A stretch of 64,000 nucleotides of DNA, taken from positions 1-64,000 of the forward strand of contig CAZJLO010000004.1 in NCBI GenBank assembly GCA_964547105.1, read 5' to 3'. The notes beneath the pieces are model-generated. The model was not told the origin of the DNA. It did no database searches and was given only the letters and a program-made list of their open reading frames with translations. Of the stretch, positions 42,568-51,787 are shown one piece after another. The position numbers were made by a program, and so were the translations under genes. The stretch comes from RXOA01 sp964547105 (GTDB lineage: Bacteria; Bipolaricaulota; Bipolaricaulia; UBA7950; UBA9294). How positions within the stretch are numbered: the first letter of the stretch is position 1; every line of letters begins with the position of its first letter.

Positions 42568-43842
42568 TCAGCCGACCAACCGGCTGCCGATCCTTCTTGC
42601 TTCGGCGCGTATCTTCTCCTCGTCGAGCGTAAGGAGTTCGCCGTTTCGAAGAAGCGGTCGGCCATCTACGAAAACATCAGTCACACTCGCGGGGTCCGAT
42701 GCATAGACCACCGAACTGAGCGGACGGTGCACAGGCATCGTCGGACATCGTTCGAGGTCGATCAACACAAGATCCGCCAGAGTCCCTACTCCCAGAGCAC
42801 CGGCGTTGGTTCCGCATGCCGCTGCTCCATTCAACGTCGCCAGCTTGAATGCATCCTCGGCATTCAACGCCGTTGGGTCTTGCCGAGAAGCCTTCTGCAG
42901 CAGGACCGCCAATCGCAGTTCGCGCAACATGTCCAGATTGTTGTTGGAAGCGGCGCCGTCCGTTCCGATAGCCACAGGAATATCGTGACGGAAGAGCAAA
43001 TCAAGCGGAGCGATTCCGCTGCCCAGTTTTGCATTACTTGCCGGACAGTGAATCACGGTGACATGGCCGCCTGCCAGTCGATCGATATCTTCCAGGTCTA
43101 CATGGACACAATGCGCAGCCAATGTCGGAACCGAGAAGACTCCCAACCGCTCCAATTCCGCGACCGGAGTCCGTCCGTGGCTACTGCGCCAATCATCTAC
43201 CTCCTTTTTCGTCTCGCAAACATGTGTATGGATTGCAACATTATACTGGTTCGCGAGAGCGACTGCTCTACGCCAGATCTCCTCGCCGCACGTATAAATG
43301 GCATGCGGTGCGACGGCCATCCGAATCCGATCATTCGCTTCGCCGTGCAGCGCGTGGAGCAGATGTTCGGTGCGATCGATTTCCTGTCGCCCATGCTGAT
43401 CCAGGCGATCGGCAATCATCCCGTAGGAAAGAAGGGCGCGCAGCCCACCTTCGGCCACGGCGCGAGCGATTGCCTCGACGTGGAAATACATGTCGACAAA
43501 CTGGGTCGTTCCGCTCTGGAGCATCTCCACCTGAGCAAGCAGGGTGCCCCAGTAGATGTCATCTTCGGTCAGCTTGGCTTCGGCTGGCCAGATTGCTTGT
43601 TCGAGCCACGTCTGCAGCGGGACATCGTCGGCGATTCCCCGAAGCAATGTCATCGGGGCGTGACCGTGGGCGTTTACAAGCCCCGGGATGGCCAATTTTC
43701 CCGCCCCGTCAAGGATGTCGTCGCCGTCTTTGGGGACCATCGGAGATGGCGAAATCGCCGTGATGTACTTCCCGTCGATACGAATATCGATAGGCAGGTC
43801 CTGGTGCGCAATCGTCCGTACATCCCTGAGAACAGTTCCCAT
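42568..43842 (-). CDS. 5'-methylthioadenosine/S-adenosylhomocysteine deaminase-type amidohydrolase
   Basis: Encodes 424 residues. Metal ligands lie in NAHGHAPMTLLRG, then PHAIYTCGEE, HTHVCETKKE, HCVHVD and GTDGAASNNNLDM, the pattern of MtaD-type deaminases in the amidohydrolase superfamily. The substrate may be MTA, SAH or another adenosine-like nucleoside. The start at 43842 fits the family N-terminus (MGTVLRDVRTIA), but the ribosome site is weak. A 5' extension is open but unlike the family. It is divergent from yraN. Confidence 0.9.
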   Translation of the reverse strand: MGTVLRDVRTIAHQDLPIDIRIDGKYITAISPSPMVPKDGDDILDGAGKLAIPGLVNAHGHAPMTLLRGIADDVPLQTWLEQAIWPAEAKLTEDDIYWGTLLAQVEMLQSGTTQFVDMYFHVEAIARAVAEGGLRALLSYGMIADRLDQHGRQEIDRTEHLLHALHGEANDRIRMAVAPHAIYTCGEEIWRRAVALANQYNVAIHTHVCETKKEVDDWRSSHGRTPVAELERLGVFSVPTLAAHCVHVDLEDIDRLAGGHVTVIHCPASNAKLGSGIAPLDLLFRHDIPVAIGTDGAASNNNLDMLRELRLAVLLQKASRQDPTALNAEDAFKLATLNGAAACGTNAGALGVGTLADLVLIDLERCPTMPVHRPLSSVVYASDPASVTDVFVDGRPLLRNGELLTLDEEKIRAEARRIGSRLVG

Positions 43843-43962
43843 CTTTAAGAGGTTGGGCGGCCTTCCATGATTCGACGGGAGTATAGGTGATGCGTCGGTT
43901 TGCCGCAACATCGGCGGTTCGCTGTAGAACCTCCTATGGGGTACAGTAGGATCAGACCCTTC

Positions 43963-44343
43963 ATGATCATGAACGATAACACAGTCAAAGAAGTCCTGGG
44001 ACGTGTGGGCGAAGACACAGCCTGCCGGGTTCTCCGACAGCGGGGGTACCGGATCGTCGCTCGCAATTGGAGCTGCCGATTCGGTGAGATCGACATCATC
44101 GCCCGGCAGGGAGACGTCCTTGCCTTTGTCGAAGTCAAACTTCGCACCCGCAACGACTTCGGCGGAGCGTTGGCGGCCGTGACGCCGAGAAAACAGGCGC
44201 GGATCATCGCGGCGGCGCGCTGCTTTATTGCCCAGACGCAATCCGATCTTCCGGCTCGCTTCGATGTGGTTGCGATCGATGGCGGAGACGTCCGTCTGAT
44301 TGAGGCGGCTTTTGAGGAGGATGGATGTTCGCTCGGACGCTGA
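43963..44343 (+). CDS. YraN/UPF0102 family protein
   Basis: Encodes 126 residues. GEDTACRVLRQRGYRIVARNWSCRFGEIDIIARQGDVLAFVEVKLR has the restriction-endonuclease-like core (GEID...VEVK) of UPF0102. The role may lie in DNA processing or repair; members often sit next to comM, as here. The start may be ATG 43963 or 43969; the ribosome site is weak. Overlaps comM by 19 bases. Confidence 0.9.
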   Translation: MIMNDNTVKEVLGRVGEDTACRVLRQRGYRIVARNWSCRFGEIDIIARQGDVLAFVEVKLRTRNDFGGALAAVTPRKQARIIAAARCFIAQTQSDLPARFDVVAIDGGDVRLIEAAFEEDGCSLGR

Positions 44344-45863
44344 GCGCGGTGGTCGTGGGGATGGATGCTGAAACGGTGGATGTTCAGTGCGATTCGGCCA
44401 GCGGACTGCCGGCGTTCCAGGTGGTTGGACTGCCGGAGAAGGAAGTCACCGAGAGCCGTGATCGTATCCGAAGCGCCATTCGGAATATGGGGTTTCAATT
44501 TCCGGCGGGACGAATCACAGCCAATCTCGCTCCTGCTGATGTCCGCAAAGAGGGGGTGGGGCTCGATCTCGCGATCGCCTTGGCAATTCTGATCGCTTCT
44601 CAGCAGATCGTCCCTCAGCATCTGGACTGGCTGTGGCTAGGGGAACTAGGCTTGAACGGCAAGCTTCGCGCCGTACGTGGCGTTCTCGCCGTGGCGCTGG
44701 CAGCCCGCGAGCACGGGATTGGCGCGCTTGTCGTCCCGATGGAGAACGCGCGTGAGGCGGCGCTTGTCGACGGGCTTGATGTTTTCGCAATCGAGGACCT
44801 TTCACGTGCGGCTGCGCTTGCGTCCGGCCATCTGTCACTGGAGCCGGTTCACGTCGATCGCGAGGCGTTGCTTCGATCCAATGCCAGGCGCGGGGCCGAT
44901 GGCTCGGATCTGGCGTCGGTGCGAGGTCAGCTTCAGGCGAAGCGGGCACTGGAAATCGCGGCAGCGGGAGGTCACAACCTTCTTCTGATCGGCCCCCCCG
45001 GAGCGGGAAAGAGCATGCTTGCCCGCTGCCTTCCGGGGATCCTTCCCGATCTGTCGTTTGCCGAGGCGCTTGAGGTCACTCGGCTCTACAGCGTGGCCGG
45101 CTTGCTCGAGCATGGTGTGGCCCTCCAGTCGGAACGACCGTTTCGGTCGCCGCACCATACGATCTCCTATGCGGGGATGGTCGGTGGAGGACACGGGATT
45201 CCCGGCCCTGGCGAGATCACGCTTGCGCATCACGGCGTGCTGTTTCTTGACGAACTTCCGGAATTCGATCGTCGCGTGCTGGAAACCCTCCGTCAGCCGC
45301 TGGAGGAAGGATCGATCCTCCTGTCGCGAGCGGGTGTTTCGGTACGCTACCCGTGCACGGTGATGCTGGTTGCGGCGATGAATCCGTGCCCGTGCGGGTT
45401 TCTCGGCGATTCGCATCGGGAGTGCACGTGTACCGCACACCAAATCCGGCGCTACCATCAGAAGATCTCCGGACCATTCCTTGATCGTGTCGATTTGGTT
45501 GTTCCAGTACCAAGGCTGTCGCGTGACGAGTTAACGGATGCCACGCCCGGCGAGCGCTCGTCCGCCGTCCGCGCTAGAGTGGATTCGGCCCGACGGGTAC
45601 AATGGAAGCGTATGATGGATTCAGGGCGGCACACGAACGCTCGGCTCACGTCTCCCGAGTTGGTGGAGCACTGTTCGCTTCGACCGGAGGCGAAAATGCT
45701 TCTGGAACGGGCGATCGAGAGATACAGGCTAAGTGGTCGCGGATATGTTCGGGTCCTGAGGGTTGCTCGCACGATAGCGGACCTGGAAGGAGCCAGCCAT
45801 CTTGCCGTCGAACACATTGCCGAAGCAGTCCAGTATCGGTCCATTGTCGGTGAGACCGTGTAG
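44325..45863 (+). CDS. comM: YifB/ComM-family magnesium-chelatase-like AAA ATPase
   Basis: Encodes 512 residues from the ATG at 44325, behind GAGGAGG. The N-terminal Lon-like domain (VVGMDAETVDVQCDSASGLPAFQVVGL) precedes an AAA domain with Walker A GPPGAGKSMLARCLPG and Walker B LFLDELPEFDR. A zinc-like CPCGFLGDSHRECTC insert and a C-terminal lid are present. In Vibrio and Haemophilus ComM is a branch-migration helicase used in transformation. Here it suggests DNA uptake or recombination capacity, but many non-competent bacteria also have it. Confidence 0.94.
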   Translation: MFARTLSAVVVGMDAETVDVQCDSASGLPAFQVVGLPEKEVTESRDRIRSAIRNMGFQFPAGRITANLAPADVRKEGVGLDLAIALAILIASQQIVPQHLDWLWLGELGLNGKLRAVRGVLAVALAAREHGIGALVVPMENAREAALVDGLDVFAIEDLSRAAALASGHLSLEPVHVDREALLRSNARRGADGSDLASVRGQLQAKRALEIAAAGGHNLLLIGPPGAGKSMLARCLPGILPDLSFAEALEVTRLYSVAGLLEHGVALQSERPFRSPHHTISYAGMVGGGHGIPGPGEITLAHHGVLFLDELPEFDRRVLETLRQPLEEGSILLSRAGVSVRYPCTVMLVAAMNPCPCGFLGDSHRECTCTAHQIRRYHQKISGPFLDRVDLVVPVPRLSRDELTDATPGERSSAVRARVDSARRVQWKRMMDSGRHTNARLTSPELVEHCSLRPEAKMLLERAIERYRLSGRGYVRVLRVARTIADLEGASHLAVEHIAEAVQYRSIVGETV

Positions 45864-45873
45864 AGGAGGGAGC

Positions 45874-48066
45874 ATGAGACGTTTTTCCGTAGCGCTATCC
45901 CTTGTGGTTCTGTTTGCTGCATCCTGCTATGCGGTGGACTATCCACTTACCGTGGCCGGTGTCGAAGTCGAAGGTGCGGTCAATATCCGGAGGACTCAGA
46001 TCCTGCGGGAGATTGCGTTTGACAAGAACGACGTCATCGAGGAAGCGGAGATCAGCACTGCCTCGCAGGCGGTCTACGATTTAGGGTGGTTCTCCGAAGT
46101 GCTTCCCGAAGTTCGTGAGGATGGGACAGTCGTCTTCGAAGTGGTCGAGTATCCTCTCATCGAACGGATCGAGATTGCCGGCAACATCAACACGGAAGAA
46201 ATGTCGATCTTTGGCTGGACCTTCTATGAAGGCCCGATCCTCCCAACTTCAAGAATCGAGCGCATCCTCCGCAACCATGACATCAAAGTGGGCGAGGTCC
46301 TCAACAAGCCCGAACTTGATCTTGCCGTTGATGAGATTCTCGAGACCTACCGTGGAAAGGGGTACCAGCTTGTTACGATCCCAACCGTAACATCGGGCTC
46401 CACCGTCCGCATCGAGATTCTCGAGGGGAGGATCGAACGAAACGTGATCAGCGGACTGGTCACCGTACCGCGTGAACTGGCCCGTGGCATGATTGAGGTT
46501 CCGGAGGGGGACGTGCTACAGGATGCCGCGTTCCAGTCCTCGGCAGCTAAATTGTTGTCCACCATTTACTTCGAAGATGTTGACATCGCGTTGGAGGCGG
46601 GAACGCAGCCGGATTCCGTGCAATTGGTTTGGCAGCTACAGGAGCGACAGCTACTTGGCGAACCGGTTCTAGCATCCGCCGTGTCTCTCCGGGGGATCAC
46701 CGTCTTCCCGGAGCGACTGGTCGAAGGAACACTCGCTCCTCTTCCTGAAGGTGGAGAAGTCGGCAACTACGCGTTGCTGGAAGCGCTCGCTGGTGTGTAC
46801 GACCTCTACTATCGCACCGGCTACATCATGGTTCGGTTCGTGGTGGAAGATGCTGTCGACGGAGTGCTGAACATCCGGGTGGAGGAAGGTGTCATCGGAT
46901 CGATCCAGGTTTCGGGCAACGAGCGGACGCGAGCGGATGTCGTTCTGAGAAACCTCGAGTTGTACGAGGGTGAGGTGCTCAATCGATCCAGATTGGCTGT
47001 CTCATACCAGACGCTGATGGCGCTGGGGTACTTCGATGCGATTGACATGGTCCCTGCCTGGGTGGACGGTGCAGTGGACGTGGCGATCGACGTGATCGAG
47101 ACCGAGAAATTTGGCGGATTCAACGGATCGATGGCGTTCTCTCCCGACACCGGAGGGCTTGTTGGGACGCTGGAGTACCATCAACTGAACCTCCTGGGAA
47201 CGGGACAGGACCTCACGGTTTCGTACGACCGCGGATTGGTGGGCGACGCGTCGGCGGTTTGGGATGTCGGCTACAGCACCGTCTCCTTCTTCCCCGATTT
47301 CGACCGAGTCGGACTGAGTCTGTACCGGGAGAGCGAAGAGAGGACGATCGACGAAGAGACGACCCAAGTCACCACGGCTGGAGGACGAGTCGCGGTGAGC
47401 TACCCGTGGGCGGACTATCTCGATCTGGACCTGGCGTTCAAGCACGAGAACGTCCAGAACGGGGAAGATGAACCGTGGATCCCGATTGAGGCGATCAGTG
47501 TCGGGATGTCCTTCAATGACTCGAACAACTACAGCTTCCCGACCAATGGCAGACGGGTTGCCGTGTCCATGGAGCAGGCGGGCCGATTCGCCCCGGGTGA
47601 GGCGTACACCAAATTCGATGTCTCGTGGGCGAGATACTTCCCACTCCGCTTTGATCTGCCCTACCTTGCCGATCGAGATCAAGCGGTAGCGATAAGGATG
47701 GTCGGCGGATGGGGAATCGATCTTCCGACATCAGTGCTGTACGACATCGGCGGGGCGACGACGATTCGCGGAGCGGAGACGGACATCACAGGGCAGCTTC
47801 TCATGGGAAACGTCGAGTACCGCGTGAAACTGATCGAAGGAATGACGGCCGCCCTGTTTGTTGATGGCGGAGTCGACTTCGGAAACTTGCTTGACTGCGA
47901 ATCGGAACAGAGCTCGCTCGCCGCTTCCACCAAGATGGCGATCGGCGCGGAATTCTCGATCGACGCCGCGGGGATGCTTGTACGGCTTGATGTTGCATGG
48001 GTGTTTGAAGATGGGAAGCTCGGGGCGGCGCCGAAGTTTGAATTCGGATTCGGCCCGATGTTCTAG
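45874..48066 (+). CDS. bamA: BamA/Omp85 outer-membrane assembly protein
   Basis: Encodes 730 residues; the ATG at 45874 follows GAGGAGGG. A signal peptide (LSLVVLFAASCYA) precedes a series of POTRA domains (VEVEGAVNIRRTQILREI, IEIAGNINTE, IQVSGNERTRADVVLRNL; about four or five) and a C-terminal 16-strand barrel of the Omp85 family. The barrel has the conserved TTIRGAE motif (IRG, matching VRGY/F in BamA) and ends in Phe. It folds beta-barrels into the outer membrane and so shows the cell is diderm. Next to skp and fabZ as in other diderms. Confidence 0.93.
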   Translation: MRRFSVALSLVVLFAASCYAVDYPLTVAGVEVEGAVNIRRTQILREIAFDKNDVIEEAEISTASQAVYDLGWFSEVLPEVREDGTVVFEVVEYPLIERIEIAGNINTEEMSIFGWTFYEGPILPTSRIERILRNHDIKVGEVLNKPELDLAVDEILETYRGKGYQLVTIPTVTSGSTVRIEILEGRIERNVISGLVTVPRELARGMIEVPEGDVLQDAAFQSSAAKLLSTIYFEDVDIALEAGTQPDSVQLVWQLQERQLLGEPVLASAVSLRGITVFPERLVEGTLAPLPEGGEVGNYALLEALAGVYDLYYRTGYIMVRFVVEDAVDGVLNIRVEEGVIGSIQVSGNERTRADVVLRNLELYEGEVLNRSRLAVSYQTLMALGYFDAIDMVPAWVDGAVDVAIDVIETEKFGGFNGSMAFSPDTGGLVGTLEYHQLNLLGTGQDLTVSYDRGLVGDASAVWDVGYSTVSFFPDFDRVGLSLYRESEERTIDEETTQVTTAGGRVAVSYPWADYLDLDLAFKHENVQNGEDEPWIPIEAISVGMSFNDSNNYSFPTNGRRVAVSMEQAGRFAPGEAYTKFDVSWARYFPLRFDLPYLADRDQAVAIRMVGGWGIDLPTSVLYDIGGATTIRGAETDITGQLLMGNVEYRVKLIEGMTAALFVDGGVDFGNLLDCESEQSSLAASTKMAIGAEFSIDAAGMLVRLDVAWVFEDGKLGAAPKFEFGFGPMF

Positions 48067-48134
48067 AGTAAGATGCGTGGCACATCGGTGGTGCCGCCAC
48101 CTGAATCGTGGCGAAAGAGCAAGGAGGAACGGAC

Positions 48135-48887
48135 ATGTCGAAGAACGCACTTGTGGTCTCGATTCTGGCGCTGATTGTTGCGGTCGGCGCTCTCATTCTG
48201 CCGTTTGTTATTCCTGGAGAGGACGGGGCAGCGGTCGTCGATCTCTCGTCTGTGGAGCAGCGGCTTGAGGCGCTGGAAAGCGCGCCGACAAGCGGACTCA
48301 AGGTTGGGTACGTTAACATCACCGACGTAGCAAAGGGAGCGTTCTATCCTCTGGCCGACGATGAACGGGCGCTTGCGACAAGCCTCTCCGATCAGCGAAG
48401 CCAGCTTCAGGGGTCGCTGCAGCGCGGCGAGATCTCGGAGACTGAGTATGTGTCAAGGAGCCAAGAGATCCGCGCCCAGCTTCTTCGAGCGCAGGTCAGC
48501 ACGCTGTCGTCGACGCTGGCGGAGATGCTTCAAGCGGACGATCTGATGTCGTCGACGGATCGGGTCACGGCTCTGCAGATGCAGGAAGCGATCTCGCAAT
48601 ACGGAACGCTGATCGATCAACTGCTTTCGATGGTTCTGTTGGGAACGACCAGCTCCGAGATCCTCGAAGCGAACATCAACCAGGCGGAATCCCAATTCCA
48701 GTCCGTTGACGGCCTGGTCACGCAGCTTGTCGGGTCGATCATCGGTACCCAGGCAAGAGCGTTCGCGATCGAGAGCGGCTTCGATCTTGTTCTTGTCGAG
48801 GAGTCAAGCTTGATTTTCGGTGATCCGGCAGCGACCGAAGATCTCAGCAGCAGCCTGGTCGAACGGATTGACACCATCCTCGAATAG
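48135..48887 (+). CDS. Skp/OmpH-like periplasmic chaperone
   Basis: Encodes 250 residues; AAGGAGG precedes the ATG at 48135. An N-terminal signal or anchor (ALVVSILALIVAVGALILPFV) is followed by KVGYVNITDVAKGAFYPLAD and long coiled-coil segments (about 95-165), as in Skp. It lies 68 bases after bamA. Skp binds unfolded outer-membrane proteins in the periplasm. The hydrophobic start may not be cleaved, so it could be membrane-tethered; length is greater than in E. coli Skp (161). Confidence 0.8.
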   Translation: MSKNALVVSILALIVAVGALILPFVIPGEDGAAVVDLSSVEQRLEALESAPTSGLKVGYVNITDVAKGAFYPLADDERALATSLSDQRSQLQGSLQRGEISETEYVSRSQEIRAQLLRAQVSTLSSTLAEMLQADDLMSSTDRVTALQMQEAISQYGTLIDQLLSMVLLGTTSSEILEANINQAESQFQSVDGLVTQLVGSIIGTQARAFAIESGFDLVLVEESSLIFGDPAATEDLSSSLVERIDTILE

Positions 48888-48898
48888 GAAGGTCTACC

Positions 48899-49345
48899 GT
48901 GGAGATGATCGAGGAAATCCGAAAACGGATTCCGACGCGATATCCATACTTGATGGTCGACCGCGTGCTCGAAGAGTCGGCGACCATCATCGTTGCCGTG
49001 AAGAACGTCACGATCAACGAGCCGTTCTTCCAAGGGCATTTCCCGGAGCCGATGGCCCCGATCATGCCGGGAACCTTGATCCTTGAGTCGATGGCGCAGG
49101 TTTCCGGGTTGTTCGCATCCCAGGAAGGCCGGGAGGGGTATCTCGTGGCCGTCGATCGCGCCAAGTTCAGGCGCAAAGTCGTTCCGGGCGACCAGCTTAT
49201 CATACGAGCTGTGCTTGTTCGTCGAAAGGCGGCACTGCTCCAAACCGAAGTAGAGGTCCATGTGCGCACACCGCGTGCGGAGGGCGAAGCGGATGCCAAC
49301 GACGCTCTGGCGGCGGCTGCACGGATTTCTCTGATGGCACCTTGA
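48899..49345 (+). CDS. fabZ: 3-hydroxyacyl-ACP dehydratase FabZ
   Basis: Encodes 148 residues from a GTG at 48899 behind GGAAGG. The hotdog motif NEPFFQGHFPEPMAPIMPGTLILESMAQ has the catalytic His (GHFP) and Glu. It dehydrates 3-hydroxyacyl-ACP in fatty acid synthesis. In other diderms lpxD, lpxA and lpxB flank it; here skp is directly upstream and ftcD downstream. Confidence 0.95.
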   Translation: MEMIEEIRKRIPTRYPYLMVDRVLEESATIIVAVKNVTINEPFFQGHFPEPMAPIMPGTLILESMAQVSGLFASQEGREGYLVAVDRAKFRRKVVPGDQLIIRAVLVRRKAALLQTEVEVHVRTPRAEGEADANDALAAAARISLMAP

Positions 49346-49352
49346 GGAAAGT

Positions 49353-50258
49353 ATGGCACATCGCGTGATCGAGTGTGTTCCAAACGTCAGCGAAGGCAGG
49401 GATCGAGGAGCGGTGGAAGCGATTGCCGCCGCGGCAACCGGAGCGGGATGCCGGGTGATCGATGTAAGTTCGGACCCAGACCACAATCGCACTGTGATCA
49501 CGTTGGTCGGCGACGATTTGGGATTGGAGCAGGGTGTGCTGCGGTTGGTCGAGGAAGCCGTGGCGCGGATCGATTTGACGAAGCATCGGGGGGCGCACCC
49601 CCGGATGGGCGCTGTGGACGTCATCCCGTTCATTCCCGTGACCGGCGCAACCATGGAAGAGTGTGTGGCCCTCTCTCACCGGGTAGGTGTTTCGATTTCA
49701 GAGCGATTCGGGATCCCTGTGTTCTTGTACGAGGAATCGGCGACGACCCCCGAGCGTCGAAATCTTGCGAAGATTCGTAGCGGTGAGTTCGAAGGACTGG
49801 GGGAGAAACTCGCTGACGAGCAGTGGACCCCCGACTATGGTCCGAAAGCTCCCCATCCCAGCGCCGGGGCCGTCGCTGTCGGCGCACGGGAGTTTCTCGT
49901 TGCTTTCAACGTCAATCTGGCAACCGGGGATCTGTCGGTCGCAAAGAAGATCGCCGCCGCGGTCCGCCATTCGAGCGGAGGGCTGCGGTATGTCAAGGCG
50001 CTCGGATTGTCGCTTGAAGAGCGAGGAATCGTCCAGGTGTCGATGAATCTGACCAATTTCCGTAAGACCCCAGTGCTTCGAGTGTTCGACATGATCCGCC
50101 GCGAAGCGGAGCGAATGGGGGTTCTGGTTCTTGAAAGCGAGATCATCGGGAAGATCCCTCGGCAAGCGTTGGTTGATGCGGCAATCTCCAGCCTGCAGGT
50201 GAGGTCGTTTGACCTGTCGATGATCCTCGAGGAGGGGATCGAAGAGGGGTTGCGGTGA
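49353..50258 (+). CDS. ftcD: glutamate formimidoyltransferase
   Basis: Encodes 301 residues. VIECVPNVSEGRDRGAVEAI, SSDPDHNRTVITLVG and KHRGAHPRMGAVDVIPFIPV are the signature of the formiminotransferase domain of FTCD; the cyclodeaminase domain is absent, as in several bacteria. It moves the formimino group from formiminoglutamate to tetrahydrofolate in histidine or purine breakdown. It is out of place between fabZ and murD. GAGGAAAGT precedes the ATG. Confidence 0.93.
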   Translation: MAHRVIECVPNVSEGRDRGAVEAIAAAATGAGCRVIDVSSDPDHNRTVITLVGDDLGLEQGVLRLVEEAVARIDLTKHRGAHPRMGAVDVIPFIPVTGATMEECVALSHRVGVSISERFGIPVFLYEESATTPERRNLAKIRSGEFEGLGEKLADEQWTPDYGPKAPHPSAGAVAVGAREFLVAFNVNLATGDLSVAKKIAAAVRHSSGGLRYVKALGLSLEERGIVQVSMNLTNFRKTPVLRVFDMIRREAERMGVLVLESEIIGKIPRQALVDAAISSLQVRSFDLSMILEEGIEEGLR

Positions 50259-51592
50259 TCTTCGACGATCGTTCCGTGCGGCAGATTGCGGTCATGGGCT
50301 ATGGCCGAACCGGGCAAGCGGTTGTTCGATTCTTGACTGCGGTTGCGCCGGCGACAAACATCCTTGTCAGTGAGCGGGGAATTCTCGCGGACGCCGATCG
50401 GGATCGCCTGCGATGCCAAGGCGTTCGGTTTGAAGAAGGGGAGCACCGCCCCTCGTTTCTTCGTGACGCGGACCTGGTGATCCTCAGTCCGGGCGTTCGG
50501 CCTACGCTTCCTGCGATCGATCAGGCACGAAAGCGGGGAACACCGGTCATTTCGGAACTCGACCTTGGCTCGATGCTGGTCGATCCGGAGAGAATTGTCG
50601 CGGTAACGGGAACGAACGGGAAATCCTCAACCGTCGAACTGATCAGCCGCTTGCTGTGCCGAGCGGGGCATCGAGCCGTGGTAGCGGGGAATATCGGGAC
50701 ACCGTTGGTCGAGCTTCTGACTCCTCCTGTGAAGCCGGAGATGTTCGTTGTCGAAGCGAGCAGCTTCCAGCTTGAGCAGAGTGTGCGCTTCCACCCTCAC
50801 GTGGCTGTGTGGCTCAATCTGACCCCGGATCACTTGTCGCGCCATGGGTCGATGGCGGCATACGCCAACGCGAAGAAGAGAATCTTCGCGCATCAGCGAG
50901 TGGGGGATTGGCGGATTGTCCCCCCCGATTTCGCCGCAGAGATGAAGTCGGCCGGCATTCATGTCGAGTTGTTTGCGGCGGCGCAGGTTCCCACCGCCGG
51001 CGAGTGGCAATGGATCACCAACCTTTCGGATCATCAGCGAAGCAATCTTGCCGCGGCCGTGTCGGCCTGCCGTGCCGTGGACGGCGACTTTCGTCTTGAA
51101 GAAGCGGATGAGGCGATCGTTCGAGATGTCGCCGGGCTTCCGTACCGGATGCAGGTGCTGGAGCCGATCGGCGGCGTAGAAGTCATCAACGACTCCAAGT
51201 CGACCAATGCCGGGTCAACCCTTGCCGCCATAGCTAGTATGAAGCGCCCGATCGTGCTGCTGCTCGGAGGGCGCCAGAAGCATGGCGGTTATGATCGTTT
51301 GTTCGATGAGCTTCGATTGCGCGGATCGACGCTTCACGGATTGGTGTTGTTCGGTGAAGCGGGTCCGGAATTCTGCGAGATGGCTGCTGAGGCCGGGATA
51401 AGCCATCCGCTGCTTGAGTGCGTCGAGTCTTTGCCGGCGGCCGTCGATGTCGCCCTTGCCGTGGCACGGGCTGGCGATGCTATCTTGTTCTCTCCGGGCT
51501 GCTCCAGCTTCGATCACTACCGCGATTACCTTCAGCGCGGGGCCGAGTTCTCAAGGCTGATTGACGATCGAAGGCGAACGGTCCTCCACTGA
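50255..51592 (+). CDS. murD: UDP-N-acetylmuramoyl-L-alanine--D-glutamate ligase
   Basis: Encodes 445 residues from a GTG that overlaps the ftcD stop (GTGA). AVTGTNGKSSTVELISRLL is the ATP loop; NLTPDHLSRHGSMAAYANAKKRIF and NDSKSTNAGSTLAA are MurD-type motifs, and SPGCSSFDHYRDYLQRGAEF closes the third domain. It adds D-Glu to UDP-MurNAc-L-Ala in the cytosol. First dcw gene of the block. Confidence 0.96.
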   Translation: MIFDDRSVRQIAVMGYGRTGQAVVRFLTAVAPATNILVSERGILADADRDRLRCQGVRFEEGEHRPSFLRDADLVILSPGVRPTLPAIDQARKRGTPVISELDLGSMLVDPERIVAVTGTNGKSSTVELISRLLCRAGHRAVVAGNIGTPLVELLTPPVKPEMFVVEASSFQLEQSVRFHPHVAVWLNLTPDHLSRHGSMAAYANAKKRIFAHQRVGDWRIVPPDFAAEMKSAGIHVELFAAAQVPTAGEWQWITNLSDHQRSNLAAAVSACRAVDGDFRLEEADEAIVRDVAGLPYRMQVLEPIGGVEVINDSKSTNAGSTLAAIASMKRPIVLLLGGRQKHGGYDRLFDELRLRGSTLHGLVLFGEAGPEFCEMAAEAGISHPLLECVESLPAAVDVALAVARAGDAILFSPGCSSFDHYRDYLQRGAEFSRLIDDRRRTVLH

Positions 51593-51787
51593 CGTTCCTT
51601 TCGTCTGCCGCTTGCGGGACATTGGTCCGGCAAGAACGGCCCAGTTCTGCATCCCCTGTACGACAGCGTTCCTTTCGCCGAAAGGACATTCGACGTATTC
51701 GTTGGTTGGCGCACACGAATGCGGCAATCGCGTCGCGTGCTTTCCAGCCGGGAGCCCGGCGAGCGTGCCGCCAGCGGGGGGAGAAGG
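51593..51787. other. 195-bp gap between murD and ftsW
   Basis: Holds a 15-base palindrome CCTTTCGCCGAAAGG (51670-51684) and two copies of CGTTCCTTTCG (51594-51604 and 51664-51674 region). No gene; could include an internal promoter or a regulator site. Confidence 0.35.
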
